This document shows, in pieces, positions 35,624-42,912 of a DNA stretch of 64,000 bases. Source of the stretch: Enteractinococcus helveticum. Its GTDB lineage: Bacteria; Actinomycetota; Actinomycetes; Actinomycetales; Micrococcaceae. Both the position numbers and the translations under genes were made by a program. Location: contig NZ_LXEY01000005.1 in assembly GCF_001657475.1 (NCBI RefSeq), forward strand, positions 1-64,000. Reading direction: 5' to 3'. How positions within the stretch are numbered: position 1 is the first letter of the stretch; the number at the start of each line of letters is the position of its first letter. Under the pieces are notes generated by a model. That model did no database searches and was not told the DNA's origin. It was given only the letters and a program-made list of their open reading frames with translations.

Positions 35624-36365
35624 TTCCGCACTGTTCGTCCAGTCGTTTGCCCGGGGCCTCGAAGTCATCGAGGCCTTCGGGCAAACGCCGAAGATGACGC
35701 TCACCGAAGTTTCCGAAGCCACCGGGCTCTCACGAGCCACGGTGCGACGTTTTGTCCACACGTTGGTCAGCTTGGGGTACATGCGTGCCAATGATAAACA
35801 CTTTGCGCTCACTCCCAAGATCATGAACCTGGGGTTTGCCTACCTTGCTTCCCAGCCACTGGTTGAACTGGTCGACCCGGTGTTAGCAAACCTGTCTCAA
35901 CAGCTTGGGCAATCCACGTCGGTCTCGGTATTAGATGGCACCGACGTCGTCTATATTGCCCGCCAGGAAACCACGTCCATCATGCGAATTAACATCACCG
36001 TGGGGACTCGGTTTCCGGCCTATGCGACCTCAATGGGGCGCATCCTGTTGGCCGGGCTCGACGCCGAGGAACTGAACGCGTATTTCGCCACGGCTGACCT
36101 CACAGAGGTGACCGATCGGACGATCACCGACGAAGCCACCCTGCGCACCGAATTGGCTCGAATTCGACAGCAGGGCTATGCCGTGGTCGAAGAAGAACTC
36201 GAAGTTGGCTTAGCTTCCGTGGCTGTGCCGATCGTTAATCGTGCCGACACCACGGTGGCAGCCATGAATACCTCGGTTGCCGTCACCACACAGGCTCCCG
36301 AGGATCTCACCGAGTTGTTACCCCCGCTGCAGGCAGCTGCGGCCGAGGTCTCCAACGCGCTCTAG
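35607..36365 (+). CDS. pcaR: IclR-family regulator PcaR
   Basis: A 252-residue IclR protein. The HTH reads MTLTEVSEATGLSRATVRRFVHTL; the effector domain includes SMGRILLAGLDAEELNAYF and VEEELEVGLASVAVP. PcaR/PobR-type members activate pca genes with 3-oxoadipate. Co-transcription with pcaFIJ implies autoregulation through the CGAAC/GTTCG elements upstream of pcaF. The ATG at 35607 lies inside pcaJ. The stop overlaps the prpE stop by 4 nt. Confidence 0.88.
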   Translation: MQQETNSALFVQSFARGLEVIEAFGQTPKMTLTEVSEATGLSRATVRRFVHTLVSLGYMRANDKHFALTPKIMNLGFAYLASQPLVELVDPVLANLSQQLGQSTSVSVLDGTDVVYIARQETTSIMRINITVGTRFPAYATSMGRILLAGLDAEELNAYFATADLTEVTDRTITDEATLRTELARIRQQGYAVVEEELEVGLASVAVPIVNRADTTVAAMNTSVAVTTQAPEDLTELLPPLQAAAAEVSNAL

Positions 36366-38275
36366 GACTCCCAACGGGTCGCCTGTAAAGCAAACGTATC
36401 CAGGACCCCGGCGTCATCAATGGTCGCCGGGGCTGCTACATCTTCACCCTCCACAATCGAGCGCATCGTACGCCGCAGAATCTTGCCCGACCGTGTTTTC
36501 GGCAGAGCTGAAACCACATCAACATCACGAAATGCCGCCACGGCACCGAAATCTTTGCGCACTTTCGCAACCAATTCTTTGGCCAACTGCTCGGGCGAAA
36601 TATCAGCATCTGCCGTCAGCACCACATAGGCCACCGGTTTTTGGCCCTTGAGCCCATCCGTCACCCCGATGACCGCGGTCTCAGCCACTGCCGGATGCTC
36701 AGCAATCACCGACTCCAGCGTGCCGGTCGACAACCGGTGCCCGGCCACGTTGATGACGTCGTCCGAACGCCCCAGCACAAAGACATAGCCGTCGTCATCG
36801 ATGTATCCGGTGTCCCCGGTTTCGTAGTAGCCGTCAAACGCCGCTAAATACGATAAGTGGAACCGTTCTGGTTCGCCGTATAGCCCGACCATTGCCCCCG
36901 GAGGCAGCGGCAGCTTGATGACAATATTGCCCTCGGTCCCCTGCTCGACGGGCTCCCCCAGTGGGTTCACGATCCCCACGTCATACCCGGGTACCGGCAC
37001 GGACGGCGAGCCAGCTTTCAGTGGCATCGGCGCTAAGCCGCGCAGATTTGCCACAATCGGCCAGCCGGTTTCCGTCTGCCACCAGTGGTCCACCACCGGT
37101 TTGCCCGTGACCGTGCCCAACCAATGGTAGGTGTCCTCGTCCAGACGCTCTCCGGCCGAGAAAATAGTGGTCAGGTTCGACATGTCGTAGCGCTGCCACT
37201 GTTCTCCCGCAGGGTCGGCGGCTCGAATCGCGCGATAAGCGGTTGGGGCCGAGAAGATCATCTTCGCGCCGTGTTCTGAGGCCACCCGCCACAACGCTCC
37301 CGCGTCCGGTGTGCCCACCGGCTTGCCCTCATACATCACCGTGGTGGCACCCGCTACCAGCGGCGCATAAACAATATAGGTGTGTCCGACAACCCACCCG
37401 ACGTCGGAGGCCACAAACATCACCTCGCCCGGCGCCACATCATAAATATTTGGCACCGACCAGGCAGCAGCCACCGCGTAGCCTCCGTGGTCGCGAATCA
37501 CGGCCTTGGGTTTGGATGTGGTCCCGGAGGTGTGCAACAGATACAGCGGGTCGGTGGCAGCAACCGGCACCGCATCCACCGGCTCGGACGTCGAGAGTTG
37601 CTCATCGAAATCCAGCCACGATACATCAAACTCTGTGATCGTGTCGTCAATTTCGTCACGCTGTTTCACAATGACGACGTCGGGCCGGTGAGTGGCCAGG
37701 CCGATGGCTTCGGCCACATTGGGGAGATAGCGCACGGCGCGGGAGGGTTCTAATCCACCGTTGGCGGCAATCAGGGCTTTTGGTTTGGCATCGTCCAACC
37801 GCGTGGCAACTTCTTTCGGAGCGAATCCGCCAAAGGTCACCACATGGATGGCGCCAAGACGTGCAACCGCCAGCATGGCAATCAGTGCTTCAGGGATCAT
37901 GGGCATATAGATCAGTACTCGATCACCGCGCTCGATGCCCTGGGCCCGCAGTGCCCCGGCAAATCGGGCCACCTGATCAAGCAGTTGTGCATATGTATAC
38001 GTGATCTGCTGCTGCGTCATGGCAGAGTCCCAGATCAGCGCGGGCTGATCGCCTCGGCCCTCAGCAACCCACCGGTCAAGCGCCTGATACGTGATATTGA
38101 GGCGCCCATCCGGAAACCACTTCCACTGTGCTTTCCCGTCGTAGTCAAGCGCGGTGGTGGGCTTGGTGTGCCAGTCCAGTGCGCGGGCTTGTTCAAGCCA
38201 GAACGCCTCGGGTTGCTGACGGGCACGATCAAATGTTGCTCGGTATGTCGCTGTTGGGTCTTGCTTGTGCACCAT
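36362..38275 (-). CDS. prpE: Propionyl-CoA synthetase
   Basis: A 637-residue acyl-adenylate-forming enzyme that activates propionate. Conserved blocks are VTFGGFAPKEVATRLDDAKP, LLHTSGTTSKPKA, SDVGWVVGHTYIVYAPL, DHWWQTETGWPI, YYETGDTGYIDDDGY, GRSDDVINVAGHRLSTG and the acetylatable Lys in PKTRSGKILRRTMR. The P-loop reads TTSKPKA where TTGKPKG is usual. The motifs fit PrpE better than Acs. ATG has GGAGA upstream. A TGTATACA palindrome 42 bp before the start links it to prpDBC 21 kb away. Confidence 0.88.
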   Translation of the reverse strand: MVHKQDPTATYRATFDRARQQPEAFWLEQARALDWHTKPTTALDYDGKAQWKWFPDGRLNITYQALDRWVAEGRGDQPALIWDSAMTQQQITYTYAQLLDQVARFAGALRAQGIERGDRVLIYMPMIPEALIAMLAVARLGAIHVVTFGGFAPKEVATRLDDAKPKALIAANGGLEPSRAVRYLPNVAEAIGLATHRPDVVIVKQRDEIDDTITEFDVSWLDFDEQLSTSEPVDAVPVAATDPLYLLHTSGTTSKPKAVIRDHGGYAVAAAWSVPNIYDVAPGEVMFVASDVGWVVGHTYIVYAPLVAGATTVMYEGKPVGTPDAGALWRVASEHGAKMIFSAPTAYRAIRAADPAGEQWQRYDMSNLTTIFSAGERLDEDTYHWLGTVTGKPVVDHWWQTETGWPIVANLRGLAPMPLKAGSPSVPVPGYDVGIVNPLGEPVEQGTEGNIVIKLPLPPGAMVGLYGEPERFHLSYLAAFDGYYETGDTGYIDDDGYVFVLGRSDDVINVAGHRLSTGTLESVIAEHPAVAETAVIGVTDGLKGQKPVAYVVLTADADISPEQLAKELVAKVRKDFGAVAAFRDVDVVSALPKTRSGKILRRTMRSIVEGEDVAAPATIDDAGVLDTFALQATRWES

Positions 38276-38316
38276 GTTGCGTCTCCATTGCCCATCTCAA
38301 CCGCGCCGGTTGACTA

Positions 38317-38324
38317 TGTATACA
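38317..38324. promoter_or_regulatory. TGTATACA palindrome upstream of prpE
   Basis: Identical to the two palindromes flanking the promoter of the GntR regulator of prpDBC. It overlaps a plausible minus-strand -10 box (TATACA). Likely operator for that GntR protein. Confidence 0.6.
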
Positions 38325-38389
38325 TTGCGTGCATCACACAATAGCCTTTCGTGATGCACCTTACATAGCAGAACGGTAGTTGCGACACG

Positions 38390-38402
38390 ACGAACGGTTC
38401 GT
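38390..38402. promoter_or_regulatory. Palindrome ACGAACGGTTCGT
   Basis: A near-perfect palindrome in the prpE/tRNA-Ser intergenic region, sharing the CGAAC/GTTCG half-sites seen in front of pcaF. It may bind PcaR or be coincidental. Confidence 0.35.
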
Positions 38403-38403
38403 T

Positions 38404-38432
38404 TTGCTGAAATCGATTCCATTGGATATGGT
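38404..38432 (+). promoter_or_regulatory. Promoter of tRNA-Ser(GCU)
   Basis: TTGCTG (38404-38409) is followed after 17 nt by TATGGT (38427-38432), 39 nt before the tRNA. Confidence 0.55.
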
Positions 38433-38471
38433 AAGAGGGTTATTTGAACGCATTGTGCTGTTCGGTAGCCC

Positions 38472-38559
38472 GGAGGCGTGCCAGAGAGGCCGATTGGACT
38501 TCACTGCTAATGAAGGGTCTGTGTAACGCGGACCGGGGGTTCGAATCCCCCCGCCTCCG
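38472..38559 (+). tRNA. tRNA-Ser (anticodon GCU)
   Basis: An 88-nt class II tRNA: acceptor GGAGGCG/CGCCTCC, anticodon stem ACTTCA/TGAAG-type with loop CTGCTAA giving GCU, a long variable arm, and T arm GGGGG-TTCGAAT-CCCCC. Confidence 0.95.
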
Positions 38560-38566
38560 CCGCGAG

Positions 38567-38598
38567 AGCCCTGCAAACACTTCGGTGGTTGCAGGGCT
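38567..38598 (+). terminator. Terminator of tRNA-Ser(GCU)
   Basis: AGCCCTGCAAACAC pairs with GTGGTTGCAGGGCT with one internal mismatch around a TTCG tetraloop, followed by TATTTCATTT. Confidence 0.85.
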
Positions 38599-39008
38599 TA
38601 TTTCATTTCCTCCCCTGACTTCACGACCTCACGCACTCAGAATCAAAGCAGTCGGGCTGCGCTTGAGTAACATGGCGTACTGGATGAGCATTTTCGTCAG
38701 CGGCAGTGCCCTCGCCGCGCAGCGTGACCTTTCGGCTTGTACTCTTGCGAAGGTTTTTGATTTTCACCGTGTATACATTTCAGGGTTGGCAGCTCCTGAC
38801 CCAAAAACTACTGGCCTGAGGAATCGTCAACAATACTTGGCCAAATATTGGCAGCGCTATATGACAAACTGTCAAGTCCGCAGGCCTGCGAACTACTATA
38901 GAAGGTGATGACAAAGTCATTCATCCCTTGCACTCGGCTCGAAGACCGGGCCAAACTGAGTACAGCGGATGAATGATCTCGATCAGTAGATAGATGGGAA
39001 CGAAAATT
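38599..39008. other. Intergenic stretch before the small HTH gene
   Basis: No gene is supported. It holds a TGTATACA palindrome (38770-38777) and a GCCAA-ATA-TTGGC inverted repeat (38840-38852). Both may be regulatory for the gene starting at 39009; I see nothing else. Confidence 0.45.
38770..38777. promoter_or_regulatory. Fourth TGTATACA palindrome
   Basis: An exact copy of the prp-type palindrome, in non-coding DNA 232 bp upstream of the HTH gene. It is the only copy not next to a prp gene. Confidence 0.4.
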
Positions 39009-39323
39009 ATGACACAACACGATGTTTTCAATTCTGCACTCGCGCGAGCTGGTCGGGCACTCGTCGGTATTTCGACTTGGTACATCGCAGACGAGACCGG
39101 GATTGAACGCAGCAAGATTCGCAAGTTTGAGCGCGGGATCATCAACCTTCCCGATGAGAGTAAGCAGGCCATCAAGGATGTGCTGATTGAGCACGGAGCC
39201 CTGTTCCTTCCCGATTCTGAGGCCGGCGGCTACGGTGTTCGTCTGAAGCACTCGTCATCGAAGACTCGTCAGCTTGACCGCTGGGAAGCAGAAGGCGGCC
39301 CAGTCGCAGAAGACGACGTCTAA
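39009..39323 (+). CDS. Small XRE-like helix-turn-helix protein
   Basis: A 104-residue predicted DNA-binding protein. Residues ~8-60 read SALARAGRALVGISTWYIAD, then ETGIERSKIRKFERG, matching the short XRE-type family in which ARALLGWSQ and a variant HTH are conserved. A polar tail (about 75-104) follows. The ATG at 39009 has TGGGA upstream; an ATG five codons earlier overlaps it. It stands alone with a strong terminator. Regulatory targets unknown. Confidence 0.75.
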   Translation: MTQHDVFNSALARAGRALVGISTWYIADETGIERSKIRKFERGIINLPDESKQAIKDVLIEHGALFLPDSEAGGYGVRLKHSSSKTRQLDRWEAEGGPVAEDDV

Positions 39324-39342
39324 ACATGTTTTCATAGCAAAA

Positions 39343-39372
39343 CGCGCCTTAGAACATGATTTCTAAGGCGCG
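39343..39372 (+). terminator. Terminator after HTH gene
   Basis: CGCGCCTTAGAA (39343-39354) pairs perfectly with TTCTAAGGCGCG (39361-39372), followed by CTTTGCG. It lies between convergent genes and can serve both. Confidence 0.85.
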
Positions 39373-39395
39373 CTTTGCGTTCGGTTGAAAAAGTT

Positions 39396-40112
39396 TTAGT
39401 CTTTACCCTCATCGTCAGCAGCATGAATCTGCTGGGCAATAATTTTGATGAGATCCTGAGCTTCGTTCAATTCCAGAGCGGTGTGCTCCGTGAGCGTTTC
39501 AGCTGCGTCATCGAAGCGTTCGTCACGAACCATCGCTTCAATCTGGTCGCGAATCCACGGTGGCAGATCCTCCGATGACATGGAGATGGTTTCGTCGCCA
39601 CGGTGAACTTGGATCTCGAAACGCTGCGGTTTTGGCATCTCAGCAGCTTCTTCGATCCAATCGGTGGGGACCGTTAGATCGGTGATTTGCTGATCGGCTG
39701 CATTGTCATCTGGGATGAATGGATCCGTACCGGCGACATCTTCCAGTGGCGCTTGCACGCTGTGTTCCTGAGGGAACTGGTAAAGCGCTTGGACATCCAC
39801 GAAAGCTTCGATGCGACCCACGCCAGTGGCTCGATGATAGATTTCGGCGGCCTGAGCTAATTGGCCCACGGCTAGATACCGGTACACCTTGTTATGGGTG
39901 TCCTCATCCAGGCGCGCAGCAGCAGCTACCGCACCTTCTTCAGACATCCGGTCAAACAGTGCAGGTGATTTGCCCCGGGGGCTTGCGGCTGACTTAGCTT
40001 TGGTGTTGCTGGGTGCTCCAACGGAACGGCCTAATATAGCAATAAGGCCCCACACCAATAGTGCTGAAACCACAAGCAACAGCAGTGGGATAATGAACTC
40101 CATGCCGCCCAT
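39396..40112 (-). CDS. Membrane-anchored hypothetical protein
   Basis: A 238-residue protein with one N-terminal membrane helix (FIIPLLLLVVSALLVWGLIA) and a cytoplasmic or peripheral domain. The region THNKVYRYLAVGQLAQAAEIY has helical-repeat character, and the C-terminus contains a ribosomal L7/L12-like helical stretch (TALELNEAQDLIKIIAQQI). Actinobacterial relatives are unassigned. It begins 15 nt downstream of the MFS stop on the same strand, so co-transcription is likely. An alternative ATG lies three codons in. Confidence 0.7.
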   Translation of the reverse strand: MGGMEFIIPLLLLVVSALLVWGLIAILGRSVGAPSNTKAKSAASPRGKSPALFDRMSEEGAVAAAARLDEDTHNKVYRYLAVGQLAQAAEIYHRATGVGRIEAFVDVQALYQFPQEHSVQAPLEDVAGTDPFIPDDNAADQQITDLTVPTDWIEEAAEMPKPQRFEIQVHRGDETISMSSEDLPPWIRDQIEAMVRDERFDDAAETLTEHTALELNEAQDLIKIIAQQIHAADDEGKD

Positions 40113-40127
40113 TGTACTGTCAAGTTC

Positions 40128-41396
40128 CTAGCTGTGAGTTGAGTTCGGCTCTTGGACCGCATTAATTCGCGGTCGGACAACAAAAACGTACAACAATGCT
40201 GTAGCGACCAGCGCCAACATCGTCAACCCTACGGTCATCAGCACGGTTCCAGGCCAGCCGAAGTGTCGTAGGAAGATGCCACCAAGCCACCCGAAGATGG
40301 ATGAGCCTGCGTAGTAGCACAGGTTATATAGCGACGTGGATTGTGCGCGACCTCCTTCAGCGGCAGCACCTGCCCACCCGGAGGCCACCGAGTGCGCACC
40401 AAAGAACGCTCCAGTAAAGACCAGCACACCGATCAGCAGCACCCAAATGTTGGGAACTAAGGTCAGCAGCATTGCCACGATCATTGCGGCGCTCAGCGCC
40501 AACAGTACCCGAGAGGGACGATACTTGGCGGCCATCCGTCCGGCCCACGGGGAGCTGACCGTCCCGACAAGGTAGGCCAGAAACACTAGCGATACCACGG
40601 ATACCGGAAGGTTGAAGGGATCATCGAGCAGGTAGAACCCTAAGAAGTTATACACCGCGACAAACCCGCCCATGAGCAGCATGCCTTGCAGGTACATCAC
40701 GACCAGTACCGGGGACCGCAGATTCGTAGTGATGGCGGTGATGGCTTGGCGGATCGACGTCGTCGTGGGTTCAAATTTCTTTGCCGTGGGAGTGAGCAAG
40801 AGAAAACACACGGCTGAGGCAATGGCTAATACCAGCACAACACCCATGCCGAGCCGCCAGTGGTACCACTCCCCGATGGGTGCGGCAACGATCCGGCCCA
40901 GCAATCCACCAAGGACTGTCCCCGCAATGAATGTTCCGGCGGATTGTCCTGCGGACGCCGGATGGACTTCTTCGTTGAGATAGGCCATCGCCAGCGCTGG
41001 CACGCCGCCCAACGCAACGCCTTCAAGAATCCGAAAGCCCAGAATCAAGCCGAAGGTCGGTGCCAGTGTTGCTCCGAGGCCAAACAGGCAGGCTGCAATA
41101 ATGGAAATGGTCATGGCGGGTTTTCGCCCTAAACGGTCCCCGACAAATGACCATGGGATGACCGCTACCGCCAGCCCGATGGTGGACGCCGAAATGAGCA
41201 GTGCCGCCTGGTCGGCGGTAATCTGCAGGTCCGTGGCAATCAGCGGTAATAGGCCCTGCGGTGAATACAGTTGGGCAAAGGTTGCCACCCCGGCGAAGAA
41301 GAGCCCGGTCATCAGGCGCCGAAATCCCGCAGTTTTGGGAGCGTGCCCCATCCATAGTTGCCCGGTGTGTGCGTCGGGATTGCTCGGCGGGTGCAT
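40128..41396 (-). CDS. MFS transporter, YnfM/arabinose-efflux-like
   Basis: A 422-residue, 12-helix carrier. Motif A is GDRLGRKPAMT in loop 2-3, and FGAHSVASGWAGAAA is typical of YnfM-type proteins. The opening FFAGVATFAQLYSPQGLLPLIA matches that subgroup. It probably exports a small molecule; the substrate is not predictable. AAAGG precedes the ATG. It is divergent from manB. Confidence 0.82.
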   Translation of the reverse strand: MHPPSNPDAHTGQLWMGHAPKTAGFRRLMTGLFFAGVATFAQLYSPQGLLPLIATDLQITADQAALLISASTIGLAVAVIPWSFVGDRLGRKPAMTISIIAACLFGLGATLAPTFGLILGFRILEGVALGGVPALAMAYLNEEVHPASAGQSAGTFIAGTVLGGLLGRIVAAPIGEWYHWRLGMGVVLVLAIASAVCFLLLTPTAKKFEPTTTSIRQAITAITTNLRSPVLVVMYLQGMLLMGGFVAVYNFLGFYLLDDPFNLPVSVVSLVFLAYLVGTVSSPWAGRMAAKYRPSRVLLALSAAMIVAMLLTLVPNIWVLLIGVLVFTGAFFGAHSVASGWAGAAAEGGRAQSTSLYNLCYYAGSSIFGWLGGIFLRHFGWPGTVLMTVGLTMLALVATALLYVFVVRPRINAVQEPNSTHS

Positions 41397-41479
41397 GGCG
41401 ACCTTTCGTCGTCGTCCTTCTCATTGTGTGCCATCTGCGGTCCTGTGATGGTATTTCTATTCTGGTGGTGGTTTCGGGT

Positions 41480-41485
41480 TAGACT
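41480..41485 (+). promoter_or_regulatory. Probable -10 box of manB, leaderless start
   Basis: TAGACT ends 8 nt before the GTG start and no Shine-Dalgarno is present, consistent with a leaderless mRNA. Confidence 0.4.
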
Positions 41486-41493
41486 CAGCAATT

Positions 41494-42912
41494 GTGAAGA
41501 TTGCTTTTGATCAGCCTGCTCTGGACCTCTCTGAAAGTTTCAAAGCCTACGACGTTCGTGGCATTGAAAACACCACGATTAACGCCGATGTGGCACTTGC
41601 CGTGGGCTTCGCCTTTGTCGAAGTCACCGGCGCAACCGAGGTGTTAGTGGGCGGTGATATGCGACCGTCATCCGAAGAGTATGTCGCGGCTTTTACCCGC
41701 GGTGCCACGGCAGCTGGTGCCGAGGTCGTGCAGCTGGGCCTGATTTCCACCGATATGTTGTATCACGCATCAGGTGTACTGAATGCCCCGGGCGTAGTGT
41801 TCACGGCCTCGCACAACCCGGCCGGGTACAACGGCATGAAAATGACGCGTGCCGGAGCAGTGCCGATTTCGTCAGATAGCGGTCTTGCCGATATTCAACG
41901 TTTGGCTCAGGGATATTTGAATTTGGGATTCCTTGAGGCCGTTCAGCGCCCCGGTGGCGTGATGCAGCGCAACACCCTGACAGAATACGCCCAATATTTG
42001 CGCTCGCTGGTTGATCTATCAGCAATCCGGCCGGTGAAAATTGTGGTTGACGCCGGCAATGGCATGGCAGGGTATACAACGCCTGCAGTCTTGGGCGATC
42101 AGGTGTTAGCGTCGCTGCCAATTGAGATTATTCCGTTGTATTTCGAGCTGGATGGCACGTTCCCGAACCACCCTGCCAACCCGATTGAACCGGCAAACCT
42201 GGTTGATCTGCAGGCTGCCGTCCGCGAGCATGACGCCGATCTTGGGTTGGCTTTTGACGGCGACGCAGACCGGTGCTTTGTGGTCGATGAGCAGGGCGAA
42301 CCGATCTCGCCGTCGGCTATCACCGCGATGGTCGCGGTCCGTGAGATTGCTCGAGCCAAAGCTGCCGGGGAAACCACACCGGTTATTATCTACAACCTCA
42401 TCACGTCGCGGATCGTGCCGGAGGTTGTCGAGGCGGCTGGTGGCCGAGCCATCGAAACCCGGGTGGGGCACTCCTTCATCAAGGCCTACATGGCCGAGCA
42501 TGGCGCGGTGTTTGGTGGCGAACACTCTGCCCACTATTACTTCCGTGATTTCTTCAACGCTGACACCGGGATGCTCGCGGCCATGCATGTGCTGGCGATG
42601 CTGGGCACCGAGGACGCCCCGGCCTCTGAACTGGCAACACAGTATTCTCCGTATGTGGCTTCTGGAGAGATCAACTCCCAAGTTCACGACCAGACCGCAA
42701 CGATTGCCAAGGTGCTGGCCGAATTCGATCCGGGAGTCGAAGTCAAGGTTTCGACCATGGACGGCACGACCGTGGCAGCAGCTGACGGCACCTGGTGGTT
42801 CAATATCCGCCCATCAAATACGGAGCCCCTGCTGCGGTTTAATGCCGAGGCCCCGGATACTGCGACCATGGAATGGTTACGCGATACCGTGCTGGGCATT
42901 ATTCGGTCTTAG
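41494..42912 (+). CDS. manB: Phosphomannomutase/phosphoglucomutase
   Basis: A 472-residue alpha-D-phosphohexomutase providing mannose-1-P (and possibly glucose-1-P) for GDP-mannose and glycolipids. The phospho-Ser is in VFTASHNPAGYNGMKM, the Mg site is FDGDADRCF, the sugar loop is GGEHSAHYYFRD and the phosphate loop is RPSNTEPLLR. GTG is chosen because the frame begins FDQPALDLSESFKAYDVRG, normal for the family. It overlaps recQ by 4 nt at the stops. Confidence 0.92.
   Translation: MKIAFDQPALDLSESFKAYDVRGIENTTINADVALAVGFAFVEVTGATEVLVGGDMRPSSEEYVAAFTRGATAAGAEVVQLGLISTDMLYHASGVLNAPGVVFTASHNPAGYNGMKMTRAGAVPISSDSGLADIQRLAQGYLNLGFLEAVQRPGGVMQRNTLTEYAQYLRSLVDLSAIRPVKIVVDAGNGMAGYTTPAVLGDQVLASLPIEIIPLYFELDGTFPNHPANPIEPANLVDLQAAVREHDADLGLAFDGDADRCFVVDEQGEPISPSAITAMVAVREIARAKAAGETTPVIIYNLITSRIVPEVVEAAGGRAIETRVGHSFIKAYMAEHGAVFGGEHSAHYYFRDFFNADTGMLAAMHVLAMLGTEDAPASELATQYSPYVASGEINSQVHDQTATIAKVLAEFDPGVEVKVSTMDGTTVAAADGTWWFNIRPSNTEPLLRFNAEAPDTATMEWLRDTVLGIIRS

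Noticed and set aside
36362-38275. Assignment as acetyl-CoA synthetase (acs)
   Set aside because: Sequence blocks and the shared palindrome with prpDBC fit propionyl-CoA synthetase better, though some acetate activity is possible.
38444-38908. Open frame through tRNA-Ser(GCU) and beyond
   Set aside because: It runs through a tRNA and its terminator and has no family resemblance.
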